From Mycosarcoma maydis (taxonomy: Eukaryota; Basidiomycota; Ustilaginomycetes; Ustilaginales), in NCBI RefSeq assembly GCF_000328475.2, contig NC_026488.1, positions 372,001 through 436,000 of the forward strand: a stretch of 64,000 bases of DNA. The letters are read 5' to 3'. Made by a program: the position numbers and the translations under genes. The stretch's first letter is position 1. The number at the start of each line of letters is the position of its first letter. The notes under the pieces were generated by a model. The model did no database searches and was not told the origin of the DNA. It saw nothing but the letters and a program-made list of their open reading frames with translations. Positions 11,238 through 22,102 of this stretch are shown here, piece by piece.

Positions 11238-13568
11238 CTACAAGTCGCATGCTGTTGGAGGAGTGGTAGGGACCATGGCAAGGGAAAGTTTGGTCGGGGA
11301 CAACGACCGAGCTCGTGCCAATTGGGCTCTCCTTACCGCTGGACTAGGAGGGATTCTTGCCGCAGCCGTACCCGAGCTTGACAAATTCGTTCGCTCGTTG
11401 TGGCTACCGAACACGGACGAGGCTGTATTCGACATGCCGCTTCGTTGCGATACGAACTGAGTAGCACTGCCACTCTCACCCGACAGACTCGGCTTGACTC
11501 GGACGACGTCCGAGAACGGATTACGATTCTCATCCGCGTCCAGTTTCTGTGCCACCATTGCTGATTCACCACCTCGGCTCTGTCGCGCTGCTCCTCCACT
11601 ACTGGCCTCAAACGGCGTGTTGGTGGTCGACGATCGCAATCGACGATACGGCATTGCCTGCTGACTTGCAACGGCCTGCTTTCGTCGGAGGCGATCTTCG
11701 AGCTCGGCTACCTCCTGAGCAGGTGTGCGCGCTTTCAGTGGAGATGGAATGCGTGGACGATCGCGTGACGACATGCCGGGACGCGAGGCGTTGAATTTAC
11801 CCAGTGGCTGCGCGTCCTCTGATGATAACGCTGAGTAGGCTTCAGATACCGTGGATCGTCGAACGCGTTCGTCCTTACGTTCAGTGCGAGACGGCGGTCG
11901 TGTATCGCCGGTTGATGGCCGTGATGTCGACTGCTGGTGACGTCGCGTCATGGCTAGAGGGTCCTGGCTGTACGACATGGGCGATTCGGTGGTCCTCCTT
12001 GGAAGCGTGGGCACCGGTGGAGGTGAATCCGATTTGGACAAACTGCGCGGCTTTTTGCGCAGCTCTGCTACCGATGCGCTGTGGCGGAGCTTCCTTGGCG
12101 AACCCGAGGCACTTGCAGACTCGATTCGTGACGAGCTGGGTCTGCAAGGTGCTTCTTCACTCGTCGCCCTCGCTGTTGTTGGCGCAACGATGCTTCGTCG
12201 CGACGTGGCTTTTGGCGTCTCTCCCGACGCATCCTTCTGCTCTTGCGCCCTTTGCTGTTGTCTCAGGTCCGCCCTCGACACCCGCTTCCTGGGACTTGCT
12301 CTTGGCGTGGTCGACTCCGCAGGTTCTTGAGCAGCATCGTGCGAACTGGTTGTTGACAGACTGACGCCTTGCAAGCTTGACCTTCTCGATACTGCCTCGC
12401 CTTGCTGCAGCAACTGTGACCAAAAGTATCGGAACTCCAAGCAAAGTAGATCCGTTTGCTTCAACGCTGTGATATGGCTTGATCTTGCAACGGCTTGTGC
12501 GAAGCTAGGACTGGAAGCTGCTACGGGTGTGCTAGCAGGGGTGGTGACCGCGTCGGCACACTTGTGACTGAGCTGAACGATGTGGTGAATGCCGCCCATG
12601 TCTGTAAAGCGTTCTTGTGCCATATTGCTGTCGACCAGAATACACATGAGTAGATCCAGGGCAAAACCAGACGGCAACGAGAGCGGTGCGTCATCCGTTG
12701 ATTCTGACGACGGCTTTTTCGAAGCTAAAGTAGATGGTGAGGATGAAGTTTTGCTGGTGGGAGTAGCAGGCGAGTGTGAAAGATCAAAAGTCGGACTGGT
12801 CGATGGCAGAGTGGAAGGAGAGAGGATGGGTGGAAGAAGCTGTGTGCAGTAGTCGGCGAGAACAATCTGCAAGAGGAGTTCGAGCGCTGACTTGCGCTGC
12901 GTGATGCGCTTGGTTGCCTTGCTGCAGAGTGTGAGGCCTTGGAGGATGGTGATGGCGATGCAGATCTCAGAAACAGCCGAATGTACTCGCTGACGTTGCA
13001 TCTCGGGCATAGTATGCGGAGAAGTGTGGCCAGCATGTGGGGACAACACGTCAGCTTCGAGTTCCAGGCCGTGTACCTTTGATGAGGAGTGACGCTGTGC
13101 ATCGACCGAATGCGAACGTGCTGAGCGCGTTATCGAAAGCTCGTATGCCTGGCAAACTTCATTTTCGTGCTCGAGATCGCGATGTAGTCTGTAGACATGG
13201 GCGAGAAGCACTTCGGCGAGGCTGTAACCAGCCGTGGCCTGCAACGCCCAAAAGACGGCTGCGGTCTGGTTAACAGGCGGCAAGAAGCTTGCTGTTGCTG
13301 AGCTTGACGGATCTGTGACTGCGACGAGCGTCTTTTCGATATCATTCAGGATATTGATGCGTTCTTCCGCGGTGGAGAGTGGAGATGTAAGACCGTTCAA
13401 CCACTCTTCGGTGATGGTTTCGAGGTCGATGGATCGCGACATGGTGTTTGGTCGCGAAGCTCCCACGCTGAAGTGATCAATCCCAGAGATCAAGTGCGAT
13501 GACGGATGCGAATGCTGTCGAGACCGTGTGGATGCGATGCCGCGAGTAGCTGTGATAGGTGGAGACAT
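11238..13568 (-). CDS. Cdc14-type septation initiation network (SIN) protein
   Basis: A 776-residue protein whose N-terminal half matches the Pfam CDC14 family. This is the fission-yeast Cdc14 that binds the Sid1 kinase in the SIN; it is unrelated to the Cdc14 phosphatase. Family features are the opening SIDLETITEEWLNGLTSPLS, the block AITILQGLTLCSKATKRITQ, then ALDLLMCILVDSNMAQERF and DLLCLEFRYFWSQLL. The conserved part spans roughly residues 40-410. The C-terminal half is disordered, Ser/Pro/Arg-rich and probably phosphorylated, and it is far longer than in S. pombe. The ATG at 13568 is the first in frame; a later one at MSRSIDLETIT fits the family start better and may be the true one. It is divergent from the RING ligase gene. 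Confidence 0.8.
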   Translation of the reverse strand: MSPPITATRGIASTRSRQHSHPSSHLISGIDHFSVGASRPNTMSRSIDLETITEEWLNGLTSPLSTAEERINILNDIEKTLVAVTDPSSSATASFLPPVNQTAAVFWALQATAGYSLAEVLLAHVYRLHRDLEHENEVCQAYELSITRSARSHSVDAQRHSSSKVHGLELEADVLSPHAGHTSPHTMPEMQRQRVHSAVSEICIAITILQGLTLCSKATKRITQRKSALELLLQIVLADYCTQLLPPILSPSTLPSTSPTFDLSHSPATPTSKTSSSPSTLASKKPSSESTDDAPLSLPSGFALDLLMCILVDSNMAQERFTDMGGIHHIVQLSHKCADAVTTPASTPVAASSPSFAQAVARSSHITALKQTDLLCLEFRYFWSQLLQQGEAVSRRSSLQGVSLSTTSSHDAAQEPAESTTPRASPRKRVSRADLRQQQRAQEQKDASGETPKATSRRSIVAPTTARATSEEAPCRPSSSRIESASASGSPRKLRHSASVAELRKKPRSLSKSDSPPPVPTLPRRTTESPMSYSQDPLAMTRRHQQSTSRPSTGDTRPPSRTERKDERVRRSTVSEAYSALSSEDAQPLGKFNASRPGMSSRDRPRIPSPLKARTPAQEVAELEDRLRRKQAVASQQAMPYRRLRSSTTNTPFEASSGGAARQSRGGESAMVAQKLDADENRNPFSDVVRVKPSLSGESGSATQFVSQRSGMSNTASSVFGSHNERTNLSSSGTAAARIPPSPAVRRAQLARARSLSPTKLSLAMVPTTPPTACDL

Positions 13569-14928
13569 GATCACTGCAAGCCCATTTGGCAAGGTAGAGA
13601 AGGCCGACGACAAGAGCGAGGTTGAGATGGGCGACTCTGGTCGGTGACAGAGAGCGTCACGACACGATCACCAAAGCGCCTTGAAGCGTGGGTCACGCAA
13701 CAAAAGCAGCAACAGCAGCAGCAGTGGTAGCAGTAAAGGCTAAGGGTTTGAGTTGCGGTCGTCCGGAGGCATGAATGCGAACGGCGTGAGCTGCAACGAG
13801 GTTGTAACGAAAAGGAACAAAGGTTTCAGAGGCTGGGCTGCGAGCCTAGTACGGCAATTTGGCGCATAGAGGGCTGCGGCTACTGTGTTGTTCCTTGATT
13901 GATTGCAGGTGAAGCCCAGAGGAGGCAAAGCAGGCGGCCAAGATTCGAGCTACGACGGACGGGCAAAGCAGCGTATGGGGATGAAGATATTCATGTGGTG
14001 ATGTCGAGGGTCTAGCAAGATCTACCTTGCATGGTCGACTCACGACTGATGGCTAGGCCTCCTCATGTCTATGACCGTTGGTCAGCCTCTGTGTTCATGA
14101 TTCGTCATTGCATCGCTGTATGCTGCAGTCTGTAAATGAGCGAAATTGAATTTAAAGCTCAGAGAGACATTTCCTCGGCCTTCTGGCTGGCAAGCCCGAT
14201 GAGCTGCAGCATACGGCTCGGCCGTCTAGCAGCATGTGTCTGGGTTTGTGCAATCGAGGATTATCACTATCCCGTCACCATCGAAGAGCATCAAGTCCAA
14301 TCTTGACGTCAGACTGAGCATCGAGAGTTGTACGACCCAGCGCTGAGCTGAACAGAGCTGAACAGAGCTGCTCACCATTTGAAATGGAAAAGCCGACATT
14401 CAAAACAACACGAACACGAGGAACGTGGGAGCCGCGTGATATTCTTTCGTAATTTGGTCTTTGAAGATTCCAAAGCACCGCGCCAAGCGAGTCTCGTGAC
14501 TCACGACTGTGTTTTCAAATCAGGCCGGTCACGTGTCACGTGATACCAGCTCATCAGGGTCCAACTCGCAACTTGGAAATATCCACAATTCATTGGTGAT
14601 TGTTATGTATGTCTCTGCAACTGCGCAGTCGTGAGTTGCGCACGATCCATTCACGTTGATGTCGGCTGTCAATCACCTCGGCACTTCACTATACGACCCT
14701 ACCTTCAGCAGCGAGCACGCCCTATGGCTGTCGTTGATGTCGGCTTCTCTGGATATTTCTGGTTAGCGATCAAGTCGTGTACGTCAGCCAAGGTCTCGAT
14801 CCGTCCTTGACTCCCACGAAACATCTTCTGGGCTCTGGCATCTACATCGTTGGCTTCATTCGCTAGTTGCCGCACGGGTGATCTGCTTGCTCTCCGACAG
14901 CGGTCTGCGGTCTGCGGTCTCGGACAGA
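13569..14928. other. Shared divergent upstream region
   Basis: About 1.36 kb between the starts of cdc14 (-) and the RING ligase (+). No gene was recognised. It contains a CAGCAGCAG-like tract near 13710, ACTCACGACT motifs near 14038 and 14498, and the double CACGTG site at 14530. Confidence 0.6.
14530..14542 (+). promoter_or_regulatory. Two adjacent CACGTG E-boxes
   Basis: Two CACGTG hexamers (14530-14535 and 14537-14542) separated by one T, in the context TCACGTGTCACGTGAT. CACGTG is the core site of bHLH factors such as Cbf1, and the flanking TCACGTGA fits the Cbf1 preference. It is 387 bases upstream of the RING ligase ATG and 962 bases upstream of cdc14. Function is inferred from the motif only. 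Confidence 0.4.
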
Positions 14929-17268
14929 ATGCCAACAAAGTCCCGCAAGTCAGCACCTTCGAAATTCGCGTTCTTTCTAGATCAGCAAGAGACCTTCTCG
15001 CTCCACATCTCTATCTTCGAGCCACTTGGAGCTGTGGGCGTCGCACCTTTTCAAACCGACAACAGGATTTCACTACATCGTGTCTTTGATCGCTTGCCAG
15101 ACACCGCATTGCAAGGTGGACACGGCAGGGCGACTCGCTCCCAGCGCAACTTTCTCTCCACGGATAAATCGACCAAGTCGTTCGGATCGCCGATTGATAT
15201 CCGTTTCGGACCTCTTCGCATCGATTGGGCTGAACGCGCTCAAGACAAAGAAATGTCACAGGCGTCCCAGTATCGCAACGCTAGCTCAAGCTCAACATCC
15301 GTCGGTCCTGCCACTGTCACTGCCTCCGCCTCTGAATTGACCAAGGCCTCTAGAAGAAGAAACGTCTTTCACGCCAAGCAACCACAAGTAGCCTTGCCCG
15401 TCGCAAGTTTTGAAAAGACCGACTCTTTCCAAGGAGACGTTTCCGGCTCAAAGGAAGCAGAATCACGATTAGCATCATGCACAGAAATGTTTCAAGGTAT
15501 GACCATCGGCGCCACCGAGGTCGCGTTTGGTATCGTACATCTCTTTCGAGATAAGCAGGATGCCACATCCAATGCCACGCCGACTAGGCGAGCTGCAAGC
15601 ACAACAGGCCAGACCGCGCTCGAAAATCAGATTCCGGAACAAGACATAGGTGCTGTCGTGGCAGTCCTTGCTGTTCCTGCTTACCTTACCGCATCCCACT
15701 TTCTCTCTTACATTGAGCCTGCGGTGGAAGCCATCACGCATCTAAGGATGCTCAGAGATATGCATCCCAATCGATGCATGGTGCTCATTCGCTTCCGCGA
15801 TGCCAAAGACGCCGAGGATTTTCACAAAATGTACAATGGACAACCGTTCAATGCTATGGACCCACAAGAGATCTGCCAAGTGGTCTACATCACCTCGCTC
15901 ACCGTGTCCAAGCATTCTTCTCTGCCGTTCAGCTACCCTACGCTGACCAACTCGGATCCGTGGCCGCTGCGACCTCCTGCCAATGCCGTGAACCAGCCCG
16001 CATACGAGCTGCCGACCTGTCCTGTATGCCTAGAACGTATGGACAGTTCAGTGACAGGTCTCATGACCATCTCATGTCAGCACACTTTTCACTGCTCGTG
16101 TCTGTCCAAGTGGGGCGAATCACGCTGTCCGGTGTGTCGATATTCTCAGACGGGACAACCATCGATGCATCAGCGAAGAAGGACTCCACGCTCTTCAATG
16201 GATCCCTCGACTCCGGTGCGCCAAGCAAACCAGGTCGGTGGCAGCGACGCGGATGAATCGGATGCTGAGAGCGACCTCGACGAACCGAGCTGTTGTGCCG
16301 TGTGTGAAACTCAGCAAGACCTGTGGGTGTGTCTGGTATGCGCCTCGGTCGGCTGCGGCCGATACAAGCATGGTCATGCGCATCGACACTTTTCCGAGAC
16401 TGGTCACCTGTACAGTCTCGAGCTCGAGACGCAGCGCGTTTGGGACTATGCAGGAGACGGATATGTACACCGACTCATTCAGAACAAGGCGGACGGCAAA
16501 TTGGTCGAGCTGCCCTCTGCCTCGTCTGCCACAGCAACGCCTGAGCACTCGAGCACACTGCCTGCCTCGGCGAGCTATGCTTCTGCTATGTCGATGAGCG
16601 GCACAAAACACTCTGGACCGCCGGCCATACATAGCAGAGGAGACAACACGAGGCCACCCTACGACGCACAAGAGCGGCGGCGGCAGCAGCAGCAGCAGCA
16701 GCGCGACCAGAACTACGCAATCAGAGATCAAGACTCCTGTCGGTCGGCGGACGATCAACTTGAGGCGATTGGAATGGAGTATTCGTACCTTCTCACGTCG
16801 CAACTCGAATCGCAGCGACATTTCTATGAAGACAAGCTGGACCAGTTTCAAGCGCAACTCGCCTCGCTTACAGGCGATTTGGAAATGCTCTCTCGCAAAT
16901 CTCAGCTAATCGATGAGCTGTCTGCGCGCACCGCTGAATTGGAACGCACCAACGAGCAGCTCCGGCGCGACAAAGACAAGAGTGATAAGAAAGCTGACAA
17001 GGCCATCGAGCTGGCACGCACGCTCGAGCGCGATCTGCATTCGGAACGATCCATGAACAAAGGCCTGATGGACCGGCTGGAGAAGACCAAGGAGAGTGAA
17101 GTTGGGCTCAAGGCTCAAGTGACAGATTTGCAGGAGCAAGTCAGCGACTTGATGTTCTTTGTTCAGGCGAGAGACAAGTTGGACCAGGAGGGGAGCGAGG
17201 CTCAAGGTGGCGATGTCGAGGTCAAAGCCAAACCGACATCGAGGAAGGGCAAGGCTAGGAGAAAATGA
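14929..17268 (+). CDS. BRAP2/Etp1-type RING E3 ubiquitin ligase
   Basis: A 779-residue protein with the full BRAP2 (BRCA1-associated protein 2)/yeast Etp1 layout. The BRAP2 N-terminal RNA-recognition-like domain includes VAVLAVPAYLTASHFLSYI and MVLIRFRDAKDAEDF. A C3H2C3-type RING follows at about residues 364-400 (CPVCLERM ... CQHTFHCSCL ... CPVC). A UBP-type zinc finger starts at about 455 (CCAVCETQ ... CGRY ... HAHRHFSETGH). A long C-terminal coiled coil lies at about 615-755. The family ubiquitinates targets and restrains MAPK signalling in animals, and Etp1 acts in the yeast ethanol response; the substrate here is unknown. Low-complexity inserts, including a Gln run near residue 590, lie between domains. 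The start is the first in-frame ATG; the open frame extends 51 bases upstream only to a GTG. Confidence 0.88.
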   Translation: MPTKSRKSAPSKFAFFLDQQETFSLHISIFEPLGAVGVAPFQTDNRISLHRVFDRLPDTALQGGHGRATRSQRNFLSTDKSTKSFGSPIDIRFGPLRIDWAERAQDKEMSQASQYRNASSSSTSVGPATVTASASELTKASRRRNVFHAKQPQVALPVASFEKTDSFQGDVSGSKEAESRLASCTEMFQGMTIGATEVAFGIVHLFRDKQDATSNATPTRRAASTTGQTALENQIPEQDIGAVVAVLAVPAYLTASHFLSYIEPAVEAITHLRMLRDMHPNRCMVLIRFRDAKDAEDFHKMYNGQPFNAMDPQEICQVVYITSLTVSKHSSLPFSYPTLTNSDPWPLRPPANAVNQPAYELPTCPVCLERMDSSVTGLMTISCQHTFHCSCLSKWGESRCPVCRYSQTGQPSMHQRRRTPRSSMDPSTPVRQANQVGGSDADESDAESDLDEPSCCAVCETQQDLWVCLVCASVGCGRYKHGHAHRHFSETGHLYSLELETQRVWDYAGDGYVHRLIQNKADGKLVELPSASSATATPEHSSTLPASASYASAMSMSGTKHSGPPAIHSRGDNTRPPYDAQERRRQQQQQQRDQNYAIRDQDSCRSADDQLEAIGMEYSYLLTSQLESQRHFYEDKLDQFQAQLASLTGDLEMLSRKSQLIDELSARTAELERTNEQLRRDKDKSDKKADKAIELARTLERDLHSERSMNKGLMDRLEKTKESEVGLKAQVTDLQEQVSDLMFFVQARDKLDQEGSEAQGGDVEVKAKPTSRKGKARRK

Positions 17269-18141
17269 TGCAACGTATCTTGTTGTAGAAGCTCGACTCA
17301 ACGTTCGGCAATGCATTCGTCATATCTGGACGTAATGCACGATGTGGTACAGGGGTGTGTGTGTCTGTGTGTCATCTGTCCATCGAGTCGTATCTTGGCT
17401 CGCCTTTGGTTTCGGTGCTTGCATTGCCAGACCCGTTCCGTGTGTCCAGCGCTGCAGCGCTCATTGCAACAGCCACGGCAACAACCACGAATCACGAACT
17501 GATTCGAGCGGATTCAGCTGGTACAGTTGTGAGTAGGGCTCATCAACCCATCCGCCTATCACGTCTTTGAAATTAGAGTCGTGAGTGAGATTTCGTGGTT
17601 GCGCTTGCGAATGACCTCATCGGCTGGGAGGCTCTGGATAATTTATCATCACAATCGTGAATATTCACAATCACGAATCCCGAATTGCACAACAAAGGAA
17701 AGGCGTGGAAAAACGACGAATCAGCCCAAGGTTGAATTTCCTCTACACGGCATGTAGAAAATTGATCTGGCCCGTGCTCGAGAAGAAGACCTTGAGAGTC
17801 ATGCAGCATGGCGGCGGTAAAAGCACGAAGCACAATCCACAAAGCACGAAGCACGAAGCAATCGTGAATCGTGAGTGTTGAGCAGAAGAGCCGACACACA
17901 AACGGCTCATTTGGCCGAAGGGTTTGTTTGATGGGTCGTCAGAAAGTCTCACAGACTTTTGTGAGGCTGCGCCACTCAGACTCAGATGATGTGACGTGCG
18001 AAGCAGTGACTGTTTTGAACCGATTAGGGGTCGTTCCTGAACCTCTCTGCCTGAGACCTCGCAAATATATACATAGTTTGCAACGTCCTTTACTCATATC
18101 ATCTCCCCGCTCGTCAAACGAAACCACGCGAATACTACATC
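17269..18141. other. Intergenic region upstream of the aldo-keto reductase
   Basis: About 870 bases with no recognised gene. It holds the terminator region of the RING ligase gene, several GAATCGT and GAGTCGT copies (about 17578, 17655-17690, 17862-17876), a short ACGAAGCAC direct repeat near 17820-17855, and the TATA-like site of the next gene. Confidence 0.6.
18066..18071 (+). promoter_or_regulatory. TATA-like element of the aldo-keto reductase
   Basis: TATATA within AAATATATACATA, 76 bases before the ATG at 18142. The position suits a fungal TATA box with a short leader. Confidence 0.4.
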
Positions 18142-19204
18142 ATGTCGCTTAACAAAACCTTTACGCTCAACGACGGCAACAAGATCCCCCTAATCGGCCT
18201 CGGCACCTGGCTCTCCAAGCCCGGTGAGGTCGAGAACGCCGTCGAGATCGCTGTCAAGGCCGGCTACCGTCACCTTGGTAAGTCTGATAGAGGAGCCTCT
18301 GGAATGATCAGAACAAAAGTCAAACTAACATCGGCCTCGTCGTCATCTTTTCCATTGTACAGACTTGGCCAAGATCTACCAGAACCAAGACGAAGTCGGA
18401 GCTGCGTTGAAAAAGGTGATCCCATCGGTTGTCAAGCGTGAAGAGCTTTTCATCACCTCGAAGCTTTGGAACACTTCACACCAGCCCGACAAAGTTGAGG
18501 CTGCTTACAACGAGACTCTCAAGGAGCTCGGACTTGACTACCTCGACTTGTACCTCATCCACTGGCCCGTCGCGTTTCAGCCCGGTTCCGATCTGGTACC
18601 CAAGACCGAGGACGGCAAGTTCACCGCTCTTGACCTCGAGACCTCGCTCGTAGATACTTGGAAGGCACTCATCGCCCTCCAGAAGGCGGGCAAGGTCAAG
18701 TCGATCGGTGTCTCTAACTTCACCATCGCTCATCTGGATGCCATCATTAACGCAACTGGTGTCGTTCCCGCAGTCAACCAGATCGAAGCGCACCCTTTGC
18801 TGCCCCAGGATGACTTGGTCGCCTACGCTCAGCAGAAGAACATCCACTTGACCGCCTACTCTCCTCTCGGAAACAACCTGACCGGCAAGACCAAGATCGT
18901 CGACTACCCTCAGGTTTCCGAGGTGGCTAAGAAGTACAACGCCGATCCTGCTCAAGTGCTGATCGCTTGGGGTGTCAAGCGCGGATACTCGGTCATCCCC
19001 AAGAGTGTCACTGAAACCAGGATCAAGTCCAACTTTGAACAGCTCGAGCTCAAGGATGACGACTACGAGACGGTAACCAGCTTGTACAAGCAGCTTGGCA
19101 AGGTTCGTTTCAACGTTCCTTTCACATACAGCCCCCAATGGGACATTAATGTCTTTGGAGAGGACGCTGAGAAGGAGGCCAAGAACGAGGTCAAGACTGA
19201 GTAA
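18142..19204 (+). CDS. Aldo-keto reductase, one intron
   Basis: A 325-residue NADPH-dependent aldehyde/ketone reductase with a TIM-barrel fold. Exon 1 is 18142-18277 and exon 2 is 18363-19204. The intron (18278-18362, 85 bases) has a GTAAGT donor, an AACTAAC branch-like site and a TGTACAG acceptor; splicing creates YRHLDLAKIY. The catalytic tetrad is complete: D46, Y51, K79 (ITSKLWN) and H112 (LIHWPV). The cofactor signature [14 protein letters not shown] is near the C-terminus, and [11 protein letters not shown] is present. Length is normal for the family. The closest functional comparison is fungal glycerol or xylose/aldehyde reductases of the AKR3-type group, but substrate cannot be told. 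It ends 341 bases from the decarboxylase gene, tail to tail. Confidence 0.93.
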
Positions 19205-19545
19205 GCGTATTGCAACCTAGAAGCCTTTGTTCTGTTTTGTTCTCCGAGTTATCTGGATGGACATCGAATCTATTTTGCTCTCAGTATTGATGCTGGTGAT
19301 TAATCAGGAATGTGTGCGTCCTTGAGTGGAGCGATGTTCAAGCAGAGTCTTTTCGGTCGATTTGAGCACAATTCAAGATGCAATGGGGCGGCGCTTCGGA
19401 ACCAAACTGGAAAGCATCACGTTGGTACATGTTTCAACAAGAGCGTCTCAGAGAGATCGCGATGGTATGTCATCCGATGAGATTACATGCATTTCGCGCA
19501 ATTCAAACGTTCGAATCGGTTGTGAACCAGAGTCAGCTGGAGCCA
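19205..19545. other. Short convergent intergenic region
   Basis: 341 bases shared by the 3' ends of the aldo-keto reductase and the decarboxylase. No repeat or gene was recognised. Confidence 0.6.
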
Positions 19546-21303
19546 CTACTCATACTTATTCGCCTGACCCGTAGCCTCAGCTTGTCTCTTCAACGCCTCA
19601 GGAGCATCGCCTCTTTGCATGACGACCTCGATCAATCTGATGCGATCGGGATTGGCAAACGATTGGTCCTTCAAGAGCTCGTCCAACTGCTGCTTGGTTT
19701 GCACCCTGTAATACTGCTTCTTGCTTTGGTGAGGATCGTTTTCGTGGCTCTTTGCGTCGGAGTGGAACTTTTCGTTGCCGAAAAAGTCGAGCAACAGACT
19801 ATGGTCGTAGGGCGGAATATCATTGTAACTGCGTTGGGGGCCGTGGATCTGGCGCTCAATTTCGTAGCCATCGTTGTTGAGGATGAAGAGGTACGGGCAG
19901 AGACCGTGTTTGATCATGGTGCCGATCTCTTGGACCGTGAGTTGGAGCGAACCGTCGCCGACAAACAGGTGGGTGCGTCCTAGCGCATTCTCTCGCGCCG
20001 CGAGCGCGACGCCGAGGGTAGCACCGACAGACCAGCCGATAGACCCCCATAGCACTTGCGAGACCCAACGTGTCTTGGCAGGCAGCTTGGCCTCCAGCAT
20101 TCCGAAGCTCGACGTTCCCGTTTCCACAATCACTTGATCTTGCTCTTGGAAGAACTGTCCCATCCTCGGCCACAACCACTCCTGTGTGATTGTCGACGAC
20201 GAGTCGTGCGGCAAGGCGTTTTCAAACTTGGGCACAATCTTTTTGGTTTCCTCCCTACGTGCGTCACCGTTCGTTTCCAACAGAGCACTGAGCTTGGGAA
20301 GCAGCTTCTTCATGCCAATGCCAGGGTAGTGCGAGTAGCCAATAGTGGTGTAGTCGGAATGCAGCTCGATGGTGCTCGACTTGGGCGTTCGATAGGAAAA
20401 GTTACCCGAGTTGAAATCCGACTTCAAACTGCCGACAGTGATGAGGACGTCAGCTTGCTCGACTACGTTTTTCACCTTTTCGCTGGTGAGGCTGCCGACA
20501 TAAATGCCACCGTACTGAGCGTGGTCTTCGTCGACGATGGTTTTGCCCATGGGAGTGGCGAATACAGGAAGACCCGATTTTTCAATTAGCTCGTGCGTCT
20601 CTTGGATGCAACCGTGGCGTGCAGCGCAGGCATCGACGAGGATCACGGCGGATTTGGCGTCGGCAATATGTTTCTGTGCGACTTGGAGCACATACTCTTC
20701 GGCCTTGGCGTCGTTATCGTCAATGCTGTAGTCGAGTGGCGTCTTGAGAGCTTCGGCAGGGATGGTAGCATGAACCAGATCGGTGGGAAGTGCAAGGTAG
20801 ACAGGACGGGCGCTCTTCATGGCCGTGATGAGGATTCGGTCGATGGATTCACCTGCGCCCTGTTTGGACTTGAGGATCGCACTGTCCGCCGAGATCTCCT
20901 TGCTCATGTTCTCGAACGCCGAAAAGCGACCATCTCCCAGCGTGTGATGGAGCAACGAGTGCGAGCCCTGTGCACCGGTCGAAGGCACCCCCACCACATG
21001 AATCACGGGCAATCTCTCGGAGAAGCTACCTGCAATCCCGTTAAGCGCGCTCAACTCGCCCACACCAAATGTGGTGACCACAGCAGCAATGGTGCGCTTG
21101 ACACGCGCATACCCATCCGCAGCGTAAGCCGCATTCAGCTCGTTCGAGTTGCCGATCCATTTGAGCTTCGGATGCTCTTCGATAAGGTCGAGGAATCCCA
21201 TGTTGAAATCGCCCGGCACTCCCTGCACGCTTTGCGAGCCAAGCTGCACGAGGCGCTCGAGCAGGTATGCACCGATCTTGATCTGGTTGCTTTCGTTCGA
21301 CAT
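19546..21303 (-). CDS. Pyruvate decarboxylase-family thiamine-diphosphate enzyme
   Basis: A 585-residue alpha-keto acid decarboxylase using thiamine diphosphate and Mg2+, cytosolic by lack of any targeting sequence. Key features are E55 in GNSNELNAAYAADGYAR (cofactor activation), the paired His in SLLHHTLGDG, and the cofactor motif GDGSLQLTVQEIG ... NNDGYEIE. Length fits pyruvate and indolepyruvate decarboxylases (about 560-610). Pyruvate decarboxylase is the default reading; phenyl- or indolepyruvate decarboxylase is possible and cannot be separated by eye. The start is an ATG immediately before a normal family N-terminus. The neighbouring aldo-keto reductase could reduce its aldehyde product, which is inference from proximity. 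Confidence 0.9.
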   Translation of the reverse strand: MSNESNQIKIGAYLLERLVQLGSQSVQGVPGDFNMGFLDLIEEHPKLKWIGNSNELNAAYAADGYARVKRTIAAVVTTFGVGELSALNGIAGSFSERLPVIHVVGVPSTGAQGSHSLLHHTLGDGRFSAFENMSKEISADSAILKSKQGAGESIDRILITAMKSARPVYLALPTDLVHATIPAEALKTPLDYSIDDNDAKAEEYVLQVAQKHIADAKSAVILVDACAARHGCIQETHELIEKSGLPVFATPMGKTIVDEDHAQYGGIYVGSLTSEKVKNVVEQADVLITVGSLKSDFNSGNFSYRTPKSSTIELHSDYTTIGYSHYPGIGMKKLLPKLSALLETNGDARREETKKIVPKFENALPHDSSSTITQEWLWPRMGQFFQEQDQVIVETGTSSFGMLEAKLPAKTRWVSQVLWGSIGWSVGATLGVALAARENALGRTHLFVGDGSLQLTVQEIGTMIKHGLCPYLFILNNDGYEIERQIHGPQRSYNDIPPYDHSLLLDFFGNEKFHSDAKSHENDPHQSKKQYYRVQTKQQLDELLKDQSFANPDRIRLIEVVMQRGDAPEALKRQAEATGQANKYE

Positions 21304-22102
21304 CTTGTATGTGTCAATATTGCGACAAGGCTATGGGAAAGAAACGGTTAAAACGGTTGATCAGGGTCAGCTATCCGTTTTTATCAACGTCAGAACAGAG
21401 ACACGGACAACAGGCTTTCCTTCTCGGTTGGCTCAATGCCGCCAGATCTCTGTGTCTCGGCATTGAGCGTGTCCAAGGCTCAGCCTCGGTCGGCAACTAT
21501 GAGCGCAGATCTTTCAGACACTGCGTGACAGCCGGACTGAACTCACGACTATCACAACACGCAGTATGAGGCGCAATATTCACGATTCACGATTCGACTG
21601 CAAGGCGGAAGCGTGCAAACGCGGAAGGCAAACTTGTCATCGTGCTGACACGATGACTTCGCCTTGCATAAAGTCACGAGTGGAGCAAGAGCACACTTAC
21701 GCAATTTGCTGACTCCAAGCCCCATCTTAACACTCTTCGATAATCGACCGTGGACGTCGGACCAGACCACGAGAAAATCACGAATCACGAATCACACGAA
21801 TCACGAATGCGTTAGACACCGTGGCTGAAGGTCGTCACACACACACGTTGTTGTACCTTGTGCCTCACGTCTTGCCCCGATCGTGACGGTGTTTAGGTCA
21901 GCACCTGCTCGATATGGCGGCAGAAGTCGGCCCACACAATGCACTCCATGTGACTACGACCTCGACAGATGCAAAGAAATAGTTCGTTGTAGTGATGCAG
22001 ATAAGTAGAACAAGAGACAAAAATGCGAAAGAAACCAAAAGACAGAAATGCCAACGTGTGCGACGAGAGGCACACGACAGCAGTCACAGAGTGGCGCGCG
22101 CT
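21304..22102. other. Upstream region of the decarboxylase gene
   Basis: About 800 bases with no gene. It includes tandem heptamers at about 21575-21597 and, in the opposite orientation, at 21778-21809, a short CA tract near 21838-21846, and the 3' flank of the dioxygenase gene. Confidence 0.6.

Noticed and set aside
20593..21351. 252-codon open frame on the plus strand over the decarboxylase
   Set aside because: Complement of a clearly coding gene, with no domain and no ATG in a good context.
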